The notes: generated from the letters alone by a model not told the origin. A stretch of DNA of 17,533 bases from JBDIAR01 sp039812545 (GCA_039812545.1 JBDIAR010000062.1:1-17533); one strand, 5' to 3'; shown: positions 1 through 5,038, numbered from the stretch's first letter. Numbers and translations are program-made.

Positions 1-313
1 TGACGACAAGGTAGAGCCCGGTGTTACGCTGCGCTGCGCCCCGACACAGGTAGCTAACGGTCCGTCAGACGCCATCGGCGCCTACTATTGCCCGCGGGTG
101 GGGAATCCACCGACACAGTTCTTATACCTGATAGCGACCCACGCGCCGTAGCTTTAGCGCGAGAGAGGTCCAGGCTTCCAAGATCGGTGGCCGCCAAGCT
201 GACCGACCGGAAGGCCCGCAGTGGCGCCAGCAACGCCTCGGCGGCGGGGGAGGCACCTCTCCGCCACACCGGCATTCAGCACCCGCCCAGCTCCGCCGGC
301 TGGGTCGGTGAGT
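1..313. other. Left flank, no supportable gene
   Basis: I see no convincing gene in this stretch. Frame 2 is open from base 2 to a TAG at 149-151 (about 49 residues with a YYCP motif) and could be the tail of a gene entering from the left, but its third-position GC is only moderate and I cannot assign it. Other open frames on both strands have the composition of noise. Just before the repeat at 314, a CTGGGTC string and a TGA stop sit in positions resembling those at the 3' end of the Doc toxin gene before the other repeat copy. This may be a decayed remnant of a similar cassette. Confidence 0.4.
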
Positions 314-350
314 TGCGGGTATGCGGTGGGGCGGGCGACGAGAATCGAAC
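314..350. repeat. Direct repeat copy 1 (att-like, distal)
   Basis: This 37-bp segment matches 2304-2340 at 36 positions; the single difference is g at 330 against a at 2320. It corresponds to the T-loop, 3' acceptor strand and CCA of tRNA-Gly read on the minus strand, plus 13 bp downstream of the tRNA end. It would be the distal attachment-site copy if the islet arrived by site-specific recombination. Confidence 0.8.
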
Positions 351-388
351 GTGCCTACCCACTTTGGGTGTGGGACCTCGCCGTCCGC
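327..388 (-). pseudogene. Degenerate tRNA-Gly-like remnant
   Basis: Read on the minus strand, 388-382 gives an acceptor strand GCGGACG that pairs with the 3' CGCCCGC except for one mismatch. A 5-bp anticodon-type stem CCCAC/GTGGG closes a 7-nt loop ACCCAAA, and the segment ends in CCA. It is about 12 nt shorter than the intact tRNA-Gly, with most of the D-arm missing. The T-stem is disrupted and the residue before the presumed anticodon is not U. It should not be functional. It is either a decayed second tRNA-Gly gene or the displaced end of one left by recombination. Confidence 0.55.
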
Positions 389-451
389 TCGCGGCGGTGC
401 GACTCCCTCGTCGGTGCCGGGTCGCCGCGATGAAGTGGCGTTGCACCCGAA

Positions 452-476
452 TAGCATTGGATGATATCGTGATATC
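452..476 (+). promoter_or_regulatory. vapBC promoter and operator
   Basis: A TAGCAT hexamer at 452-457 fits the actinobacterial -10 consensus TANNNT and predicts a transcript start near 464. Two GATATC hexamers separated by GT (463-468 and 471-476) give a near-palindrome exactly over that start. This is where a ribbon-helix-helix antitoxin such as VapB would be expected to bind and repress its own operon. An AGGAGG ribosome-binding site follows at 485-490. Confidence 0.5.
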
Positions 477-497
477 TAGCCCTCAGGAGGTGTACGT

Positions 498-722
498 ATG
501 ACCGACATTCTGATCCGGGGTCTGTCCGCTGAGGCTGTTGAACGCATCGACGAAGGGGCCGCTGCGCAGGGGCTGTCCCGCAACGAATTCCTGCGTCGGC
601 ATTTCGAGCTGGCCTTGCCGACGGACCGCGCGACGGCGGTCACGTTGGAGGATCTGCAGCGTGCATCGGACGCCGCGCGCGATCTGCTTGATGGGGACCT
701 GATGCATCGCGCTTGGGCGTAG
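498..722 (+). CDS. vapB: VapB-type antitoxin (ribbon-helix-helix)
   Basis: This 74-residue protein is the predicted antitoxin of a type II toxin-antitoxin pair. It would bind and neutralise the PIN toxin encoded 3 bp downstream and repress the operon. Residues 1-40 have the pattern of a ribbon-helix-helix DNA-binding domain: a short strand (DILIRGL), then two helices with the phrase GLSRNEFLRR typical of the Arc/MetJ class. The C-terminal third would wrap the toxin. The ATG at 498 is supported by a strong AGGAGG site 7 bp upstream. A GATATC near-palindrome in the leader is a likely operator. Family assignment rests on size, fold pattern and the PIN-domain neighbour. The exact VapB subfamily is not determined. 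Confidence 0.82.
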   Translation: MTDILIRGLSAEAVERIDEGAAAQGLSRNEFLRRHFELALPTDRATAVTLEDLQRASDAARDLLDGDLMHRAWA

Positions 723-725
723 GGC

Positions 726-1145
726 ATGGCCACATCCGCTTGGCTGATTGACAAGTCCGCCTACGCCCGGTTGGCGCGCGCGAGCGACGTTGGTCAATGG
801 CTGACCCGCATCCAGCGCGGGGTGGTCCGCATCAGCACTGTGACACGGTTGGAGATCGGCTACTCATTTCGAACCGGAGCCCAAGCTCATCGAGAAGTCG
901 CGGAGCCGCCGCTATCGCTGCTCCCAGTGGAGTACCTCACGCCGGCCATTGAGGACCGGGCGGTCGAGATCCAACTACTTCTCGCCGATCGTGGCCAGCA
1001 CCGCGCCCCGTCGATTCCCGACCTGCTGATTGCAGCGACCGCCGAGAAAGCCGGGTTGACCGTCCTGGCGGTAGACAAGGACTTCGACCTCATCGCCGAA
1101 ATCACCGGTCAACCCGTTGAAACTCTGTCCTGCGTCGACGGCTGA
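726..1145 (+). CDS. vapC: VapC-type PIN-domain ribonuclease toxin
   Basis: This 139-residue protein is a predicted toxin: a Mg-dependent endoribonuclease of the PIN fold that would cleave tRNA or rRNA when released from VapB. The acidic residues expected for the active site are visible: Asp9 (LIDKSAY), Glu43 (TRLEIGY), Asp99 (SIPDLLIAATA) and Asp117/119 (AVDKDFDLIA). Length matches the VapC family. The ATG lies 3 bp after the vapB stop, so the two are very likely co-transcribed and translationally coupled. Codons are less GC-biased than in the clp block, consistent with acquisition. The RNA target cannot be told from sequence. Confidence 0.88.
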   Translation: MATSAWLIDKSAYARLARASDVGQWLTRIQRGVVRISTVTRLEIGYSFRTGAQAHREVAEPPLSLLPVEYLTPAIEDRAVEIQLLLADRGQHRAPSIPDLLIAATAEKAGLTVLAVDKDFDLIAEITGQPVETLSCVDG

Positions 1146-1158
1146 TCGTTCCGCCGTC

Positions 1159-1198
1159 CCCATCCCGAATGGCGCGAGCGGCGGTGGCCTGGGATGGG
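1159..1198 (+). terminator. Possible vapBC terminator stem-loop
   Basis: An 8-bp inverted repeat, CCCATCCC at 1159-1166 and GGGATGGG at 1191-1198, lies 14 bp after the vapC stop and encloses 24 nt. No T-tract follows. Actinobacterial terminators often lack one, but without it the call is tentative. Confidence 0.3.
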
Positions 1199-1230
1199 CA
1201 TCGTGATTGGGATGAGGCTGAGCCCGAGGG

Positions 1231-1746
1231 TTGCGCCCCGGGGCAGTGGGCATTCAGGTCGACCAGAGCGGTTACCCCCGGGCGGAGTTGACGGCATACG
1301 CTGAACTGTCGAGAGGGGTGGCGGATGGGGCGGGTCTGGTTCGGGGCACATTGTTGGGTGCGGCGATGGTGGTGGCCGCCTGCGTCGCGCGAAATGCATC
1401 AAGTGCGGCGATGTCGCTCGGATTCACAGCGATGGCCCTGGCCAACTGCCATGCCCGGCGACCGTTCATACCGAAGACGTGGGTGCCGTCGACGTTTCGA
1501 AACACGACGGCTGACAAGGCGCTGCTCGCCGTTTTCGCGGTGAGCTTTCTGCCGACCGCGGTGCTGTCGTACACCGGGCACGTCCCCTTGGCACGAGTGC
1601 TGATGGGGGTGGCCTTCTTCGCCGCAGCCGCTCAGATCACCCTCGAAGAGCGGCATCATCGGATGGTGCCCGTCGAGTCGGCGGCAACGAATGGTACCGC
1701 TGCGGTACCATTGCCTCGTGGCGATGAATCTCCGACTGACGGATGA
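1231..1746 (+). CDS. Small hypothetical membrane protein
   Basis: I do not recognise a family. The open frame gives up to 171 residues. Hydrophobic segments fall at about residues 36-52 and 56-75 (Ala-rich), 97-115 (LLAVFAVSFLPTAVLSY) and 122-138 (ARVLMGVAFFAAAAQIT), so it probably spans the membrane three or four times. A charged, Ser/Thr/Pro-containing tail follows. The start is unresolved: TTG at 1231 opens the frame, but GTG at 1246 or 1318 is equally possible and none has a clean ribosome-binding site. Its 3' end runs through the palindromic operator and about 29 bp into the next antitoxin gene, so the C-terminal residues are encoded by DNA that also has a regulatory role. It lies between two toxin-antitoxin modules and could be islet cargo. 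Confidence 0.5.
   Translation: MRPGAVGIQVDQSGYPRAELTAYAELSRGVADGAGLVRGTLLGAAMVVAACVARNASSAAMSLGFTAMALANCHARRPFIPKTWVPSTFRNTTADKALLAVFAVSFLPTAVLSYTGHVPLARVLMGVAFFAAAAQITLEERHHRMVPVESAATNGTAAVPLPRGDESPTDG
1690..1712. promoter_or_regulatory. 23-bp perfect palindrome: antitoxin operator with embedded -10
   Basis: The arms AATGGTACCGC (1690-1700) and GCGGTACCATT (1702-1712) are exact reverse complements around a single central T. The right arm contains TACCAT (1706-1711), which fits the -10 consensus TANNNT and lies 6 nt before the GTG at 1718. This is the spacing of leaderless actinobacterial transcripts. A dimeric RHH antitoxin bound here would cover the -10 element and block RNA polymerase. 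The palindrome and spacing are seen directly; the function is inferred. Confidence 0.7.
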
Positions 1747-1915
1747 CCTGAGTGAGGCGCTGCGGCTGAAGGCGCAGCAGGAAGGGCGATCCATGCAAGA
1801 GGTCGTCCGGACGGCCATCGAGCACTACGTTTCGGAGCGTCCGCGACGCCTCGCAGCCGCGATCGACCGAGTGCGATCTGAGGACCGCGAGCTCCTCGAG
1901 CGTCTGAGCAGGTGA
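1718..1915 (+). CDS. CopG-type ribbon-helix-helix antitoxin of a Doc toxin
   Basis: This 65-residue protein is predicted to neutralise the Doc-like toxin encoded immediately downstream. Residues 1-45 read as a CopG/Arc-type ribbon-helix-helix: a strand (MNLRLTDDL), a helix (SEALRLKAQQEG) and a second helix starting RSMQEVVRTAIEHYV. A charged tail follows that could form the toxin-binding extension. The start is GTG at 1718 or ATG at 1724. GTG is favoured because a -10 hexamer lies 6 nt before it and no ribosome-binding site exists, implying a leaderless message. The upstream ATG at 1691 lies inside the operator palindrome and is unlikely. Its stop overlaps the toxin start as GTGA. Phd is the usual Doc partner, so an RHH partner is a variant arrangement. 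Confidence 0.8.
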   Translation: MAMNLRLTDDLSEALRLKAQQEGRSMQEVVRTAIEHYVSERPRRLAAAIDRVRSEDRELLERLSR

Positions 1916-2301
1916 ACAACGAGCAACTCGACTATCTGTCGATCGAGGATCTGCTGGAGATCGCGGCCGCAGTGGTAGGGGATGTCACGGTCACAGATCC
2001 GGGCCTGCTCGCCTCGGCCGCGGCCCGCCCTTTGATGAGCGTATTCGGTGCCGACGCGTACCCGACCTTCGAGGAAAAGGCGGCCGCGTTGCTGCATTCG
2101 CTGGTGCGCAACCACACCTTGCTGGATGGGAACAAACGACTGGCCTGGGCGGCCACCAGGATCTTCTGCCTGCTGAACGGACGGGATCTGAGCTATTCCG
2201 TTGATGACGCCGAGGCGCTGATGGTCGACGCCGCTACCGGACGATTGGGCGTGCCTCAGATTGCCCCGTGGCTCGCCCGGCGACTGGGTCCAGGACGCTG
2301 A
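1912..2301 (+). CDS. doc: Doc-type toxin (Fic/Doc fold kinase)
   Basis: This 129-residue protein matches the length and motif of Doc toxins, which phosphorylate elongation factor EF-Tu and stop translation. The Fic/Doc signature is intact as HTLLDGNKR at residues 68-76. It carries the catalytic His68 and Asp72, Asn74, Lys75 and Arg76; the usual Phe of HxFx is Leu70. The GKR-type rather than GNGR ending is the Doc rather than AMP-transferase form. GTG at 1912 overlaps the antitoxin stop by 4 nt, showing translational coupling. The stop is followed after 2 bp by the right-hand repeat at 2304, so the gene abuts the islet boundary. Confidence 0.88.
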   Translation: MNNEQLDYLSIEDLLEIAAAVVGDVTVTDPGLLASAAARPLMSVFGADAYPTFEEKAAALLHSLVRNHTLLDGNKRLAWAATRIFCLLNGRDLSYSVDDAEALMVDAATGRLGVPQIAPWLARRLGPGR

Positions 2302-2303
2302 CC

Positions 2304-2340
2304 TGCGGGTATGCGGTGGAGCGGGCGACGAGAATCGAAC
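2304..2340. repeat. Direct repeat copy 2 (att-like, at the intact tRNA-Gly)
   Basis: This copy partner of 314-350 covers the 3' part of the intact tRNA-Gly on the minus strand and 13 bp beyond its CCA end. It starts 2 bp after the Doc stop codon. If the islet was integrated, this is the tRNA-side attachment site, with the recombined strand restoring a functional tRNA 3' end. Confidence 0.8.
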
Positions 2341-2390
2341 TCGCGTAGCCAGTTTGGAAGACTGGGGCTCTACCATTGAGCTACGCCCGC
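2317..2390 (-). tRNA. tRNA-Gly (anticodon TCC)
   Basis: On the minus strand from 2390 the sequence folds as a full cloverleaf: acceptor GCGGGCG paired with CGCCCGC, D-stem GCTC/GAGC, anticodon stem CCAGT/ACTGG with loop CTTCCAA, and T-stem GCGAG/CTCGT with loop TTCGATT. The anticodon is TCC, reading GGA and GGG glycine codons. The discriminator is T and CCA is encoded at 2319-2317. It is the apparent insertion target of the neighbouring islet. Confidence 0.96.
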
Positions 2391-2450
2391 GGGCGGTGGG
2401 ACGAGATCCGGTCGCCGGACGCGACTGGGTCGGCGTCGCGACCAGGCGTT

Positions 2451-2456
2451 AGCCTA
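2451..2456 (-). promoter_or_regulatory. Possible tRNA-Gly -10 element
   Basis: On the minus strand, TAGGCT at 2456-2451 fits TANNNT and lies about 60 bp upstream of the tRNA-Gly 5' end, leaving a short processed leader. No clear -35 is visible. The region 2391-2537 between the two divergent tRNAs otherwise holds no gene. Confidence 0.3.
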
Positions 2457-2537
2457 ATGCCCGCGCCCGGGATGCTCGAAATCCGATGACGACTGCTCTT
2501 CGCCGTCCCAGGACCGGCACCGGTCGCCCGGGCGCGA

Positions 2538-2611
2538 CGGGGTATGGCGCAGTTTGGTAGCGCGTCCGCTTTGGGAGCGGAAGGCCGCCGGTTCAAATCC
2601 GGCTACCCCGA
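2538..2611 (+). tRNA. tRNA-Pro (anticodon TGG)
   Basis: The sequence folds as a cloverleaf: acceptor CGGGGTA (2538-2544) with TACCCCG (2604-2610), D-stem GCGC/GCGC, anticodon stem TCCGC/GCGGA with loop TTTGGGA, and T-stem GCCGG/CCGGC with loop TTCAAAT. The anticodon is TGG, for CCA and other proline codons. The discriminator is A. CCA is not encoded and must be added enzymatically, unlike in the tRNA-Gly beside it. It is divergent from tRNA-Gly and lies 143 bp upstream of tig. Confidence 0.96.
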
Positions 2612-2665
2612 CCCTTGCTCCACGGACCCTGAGCACCCGGCGTTCGGCATACGGGGCCATCTCCG

Positions 2666-2685
2666 GGGACCGCTAGCATGGTCCC
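2666..2685 (+). promoter_or_regulatory. Putative tig promoter with flanking inverted repeat
   Basis: TAGCAT at 2674-2679 fits the -10 consensus and would start transcription near 2686, giving a 5' leader of about 70 nt before tig. The hexamer is exactly framed by an inverted repeat, GGGACC (2666-2671) and GGTCCC (2680-2685). The repeat could be an operator or a hairpin ending the tRNA-Pro transcript. No obvious -35 is seen. Confidence 0.4.
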
Positions 2686-2754
2686 TCGGTGTGCCCAGGC
2701 CCGCCGTGCCGTCGTAGTCGAACATCCGTAGTCAATTCCGTGGGAGCCACTTCC

Positions 2755-4125
2755 GTGAAAAGCGCCGTCGAAACCCTCAGCCCGACCCGGGTCAAGCTGA
2801 CCGTCGAGGTCCCGTTCGAGGAGTTCCAGCCCAACCTGGACGCGGCCTTCACCTCGATCGCGCAACACATCCAGGTCCCCGGATTCCGCAAGGGCAAGGT
2901 CCCAAACCGGATTATCGAGCAGCGCGTCGGGCGGGCCGCGGTCCTCGAAGAGGCGGTCAACTCGGCGCTGCCCGCGTTCTACGGACGGGCGCTGGAGGAG
3001 AACAAGGTCGTCCCGCTCGGCCAGCCGGACGTCGAGGTGGAGCGCATCCCCGCGACCGACGGCGAGGACTTCGCGTTCACCGCGGAGGTGGACTGCCGGC
3101 CCGAGGTCACGGTCCCCGACTACTCGACGATCGTCGTGGAGGTCGACCCGGTCGCCGTCGACCAGGGCGCCGTCGCCGATCGGCTCGACGGGCTGCGGCA
3201 CCGGTTCGGCACGCTCAAGGCCGTCGACCGGCCCGCGCAGGAGGGCGACTTCCTCACCATCTCGCTGACCGCCACCATCGAGGACGAGGAGATCGACTCG
3301 GCCTCCGACCTGTCCTACGAGGTGGGTTCCAAGAACTTCCTCGACGGCCTGGACGAGGCCGTCACGGGCCTGACCGCCGGGGAGAGCAAGACCTTCTCCG
3401 CCGAACTCGCCGGCGGCGAGCGCCTGGGCGAGACGGCCGAGTGCACAGTCACCGTGCAGACCGTCAAGGAGCGGGAACTGCCCGAACTCGACGACGATTT
3501 CGCCCAGACCGCCTCGGAGTTCGACACCCTGGACGAACTCAAGGAGGACATCGCCAAGCAGGTCGGTGTCGAGTCGAGGTACCAGCAGGGTATGCAGGCC
3601 CGCGACAAGGTCCTCGACGCGCTGCGCGAGCTCGTCGACATCCCGGTGCCCGACGGCATCGTCGAGGAAGAGGTCAACCGGCACCTCGAGGGCGAGGGCC
3701 GTCTCGAGGACGACGAGCACCGCGCCGAGGTGACCACGAACTCCCGTCAGGCGTTCGCCACCCAGTTCCTGCTCGACGCGATCGTCGAGCAGGAGAAGGT
3801 CACCGTGGAGCAGTCCGACTTCGTCGAGTACCTCGTGATGACCGCTCAGCAGTACGGCATGGACCCCAACGAGTTCGCCAAGTTGCTGGACCAGCAGGGC
3901 CAGATCCCGATGGTCGTGCAGGAGGTGGCCCGCCGCAAGGCGCTCGCGCACGTCCTGGAACAGGTCACCGTCAAGGACACCGACGGCAATGTCGTCGACC
4001 TATCCCTGACCGGCGAGGGCGAAACCCCCGAGGACGCCGAGACGCCGGAGGGCGCCGAGGGCGACGAGTCGGCTGAGGACCAGGGCGGGGACCATGCCGA
4101 GGACAAGGGCGAGCAGGACGCCTGA
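2755..4125 (+). CDS. tig: Trigger factor, ribosome-associated chaperone and PPIase
   Basis: This 456-residue protein is trigger factor, which binds ribosomal protein uL23 at the exit tunnel, shields nascent chains and has a peptidyl-prolyl isomerase domain. The ribosome-docking signature GFRKGKVP starts at residue 43, the position known in E. coli. Residues about 150-240 form the FKBP-like domain (EGDFLTISL, then GLTAGESKTF). The helical chaperone arms follow to about 415. The last 40 residues are a Glu/Asp-rich tail, as in other actinobacterial trigger factors. GTG at 2755 is chosen over the upstream in-frame start at 2689 because GGGAG lies 8 bp before it and the N-terminus then aligns with the family. 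tig heads the clp block, the common bacterial order. Confidence 0.96.
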   Translation: MKSAVETLSPTRVKLTVEVPFEEFQPNLDAAFTSIAQHIQVPGFRKGKVPNRIIEQRVGRAAVLEEAVNSALPAFYGRALEENKVVPLGQPDVEVERIPATDGEDFAFTAEVDCRPEVTVPDYSTIVVEVDPVAVDQGAVADRLDGLRHRFGTLKAVDRPAQEGDFLTISLTATIEDEEIDSASDLSYEVGSKNFLDGLDEAVTGLTAGESKTFSAELAGGERLGETAECTVTVQTVKERELPELDDDFAQTASEFDTLDELKEDIAKQVGVESRYQQGMQARDKVLDALRELVDIPVPDGIVEEEVNRHLEGEGRLEDDEHRAEVTTNSRQAFATQFLLDAIVEQEKVTVEQSDFVEYLVMTAQQYGMDPNEFAKLLDQQGQIPMVVQEVARRKALAHVLEQVTVKDTDGNVVDLSLTGEGETPEDAETPEGAEGDESAEDQGGDHAEDKGEQDA

Positions 4126-4126
4126 G

Positions 4127-4190
4127 CCGGCCCCCGGCATACGGGAAGCCGACCGGCCCCCGGCATACGGGAAGCCACCTCGGGCATACC
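4127..4190. repeat. Tandem 24-bp repeat after tig carrying GGCATAC
   Basis: Two identical 24-bp copies (4127-4150 and 4153-4176) are separated by GA, and a partial third copy (4181-4190) follows. Each copy contains the heptamer GGCATAC that is over-represented across the window; the first two can form a short hairpin CCCG/CGGG around it. The array starts 2 bp after the tig stop, so it may act in transcript termination. It may also simply be an expanded copy of the heptamer. Confidence 0.7.
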
Positions 4191-4220
4191 GGCGGAACCC
4201 ACGGCAGACGACCGACGGTT

Positions 4221-4237
4221 GTGCGCTGAGGGCGAAC
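4221..4237 (+). promoter_or_regulatory. Probable ClgR operator upstream of clpP1
   Basis: GTGCGCTGAGGGCGAAC contains the core CGC-N5-GCG with the flanking bases of the ClgR consensus reported for Corynebacterium and Streptomyces clp genes (Y after CGC, A at the centre, R before GCG, then a GCGAAC half-site). The centre lies about 59 bp before the predicted transcript start, a usual distance for an activator. ClgR is the known activator of clpP1P2 in actinobacteria. The match is seen directly; binding is inferred. Confidence 0.6.
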
Positions 4238-4275
4238 ACCCGCCCGGAGCGGAATGGACCCCGGCCCGCGTTCGT

Positions 4276-4281
4276 TAGGCT
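4276..4281 (+). promoter_or_regulatory. Putative clpP1P2 -10 element
   Basis: TAGGCT fits the actinobacterial TANNNT -10 hexamer. It would start transcription near 4288, giving a leader of about 50 nt that ends with an AGGAGA ribosome-binding site (4330-4335) ahead of the GTG at 4341. The ClgR-like site lies upstream. Confidence 0.45.
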
Positions 4282-4340
4282 CAATCGACGGGTGCGATTC
4301 CGGCACCGACGATGCACGACGAGCACGACAGGAGACCCTG

Positions 4341-5036
4341 GTGAGCCAGGCCAACACGAGTCCGATCCGGGCCGCTCGAGACGCCAATCCCAACAGCTTG
4401 GACGACCACATCTACAGCCGGTTGCTCAAGGAGCGGATCATCTTCCTCGGCTCCGAGGTGCGTGACGAGAACGCCAACGCGATCTGCGCGCAGATGCTGC
4501 TGCTGGCCGCCGAGGACCCGAGCAGCGACATCTGGCTGTACATCAACAGCCCGGGCGGTTCCGTCACGGCCGGCATGGCGATCTACGACACGATGCAGTG
4601 GATCCCCAACGACGTCGCCACGGTTGCCATGGGGATGGCCGCGAGCATGGGTCAGTTCCTGCTCACCGCCGGCGCGCAGGGCAAGCGGTATGCCACGCCG
4701 CACGCCCGCATCCTCATGCACCAGCCGCTCGGCGGCATCGGCGGCACCGCCACCGACGTGAAGATCCAGGCCGAACTCCTGCTCGCCATGAAGCGTCAGA
4801 TGGCCGAACTCACCGCCGCCCACACCGGCCAGAGCGTCGAGAAGATCCTGGCCGACTCCGACCGCGACCGCTGGTTCACCGCGGACGAGGCGAAGGCATA
4901 CGGGTTCGTCGACCACGTGTTCACCCACGCCGGCCAGGCCGCCGGTGGTGCCGGCACCGGGGCCACCCCCAAGGACGTGCCCGCCGACGCGCCGGGCGAT
5001 GCGCCGGCCAAGCCGGGCAAGGACGAGGAGAAGTGA
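4341..5036 (+). CDS. clpP1: ClpP1, ATP-dependent Clp protease proteolytic subunit
   Basis: This 231-residue serine protease subunit would form a heptameric ring and pair with the ClpP2 ring into the ClpP1P2 tetradecamer, which degrades substrates delivered by ClpX or ClpC. The catalytic triad is Ser102 (MAASMGQ), His127 (LMHQPLGG) and Asp176 (SDRDRWF). The conserved oligomerisation region INSPGGSVTAG is present. GTG at 4341 is chosen because AGGAGA precedes it by 5-6 bp; the longer frame from 4254 lacks support. After the usual ClpP end (about residue 195) there is a Gly/Ala/Pro-rich, then Lys/Asp/Glu-ending tail of some 30 residues, unusual in length for ClpP1. clpP2 follows 2 bp later. Confidence 0.95.
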   Translation: MSQANTSPIRAARDANPNSLDDHIYSRLLKERIIFLGSEVRDENANAICAQMLLLAAEDPSSDIWLYINSPGGSVTAGMAIYDTMQWIPNDVATVAMGMAASMGQFLLTAGAQGKRYATPHARILMHQPLGGIGGTATDVKIQAELLLAMKRQMAELTAAHTGQSVEKILADSDRDRWFTADEAKAYGFVDHVFTHAGQAAGGAGTGATPKDVPADAPGDAPAKPGKDEEK

Positions 5037-5038
5037 CG

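Larger units (their letters stand above)
314..2340. mobile_element. Putative tRNA-Gly-bounded toxin-antitoxin islet (no integrase)
   Basis: The interval is bounded by a 37-bp direct repeat with one mismatch (314-350 and 2304-2340) that contains the T-loop, 3' acceptor strand and CCA end of the tRNA-Gly gene on the minus strand. Tyrosine-recombinase elements typically insert in this arrangement: the intact tRNA is kept at one end and a copy of its 3' part marks the other. The cargo is VapBC, a small membrane protein and an RHH-Doc pair. Codon choice is less GC-biased than in the tig-clp block. No integrase, excisionase or transposase is visible, so the islet would be a relic, a passenger moved in trans, or the product of tRNA gene duplication. 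The repeat is read directly from the sequence; the mobility is inference. Confidence 0.45.

Noticed and set aside
2..151. Open frame with YYCP motif at the left edge
   Set aside because: It could be the end of a truncated gene (a zinc peptidase came to mind), but it is only 49 codons with no complete motif and moderate third-position GC.
314..2340. Integrase or transposase inside the tRNA-bounded islet
   Set aside because: All three forward reading frames between the repeats are accounted for by the TA pairs and the membrane protein; no recombinase motif is visible on either strand.
2261..2452. Open frame with the peptide AGDENRTRVASLEDWG, and a similar one at 88-501
   Set aside because: These frames are the antisense translation of tRNA-Gly and its decayed copy, a well-known source of false small proteins.
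2593..3951. Minus-strand open frame of 452 codons
   Set aside because: It is opposite tig and has no recognisable motif.
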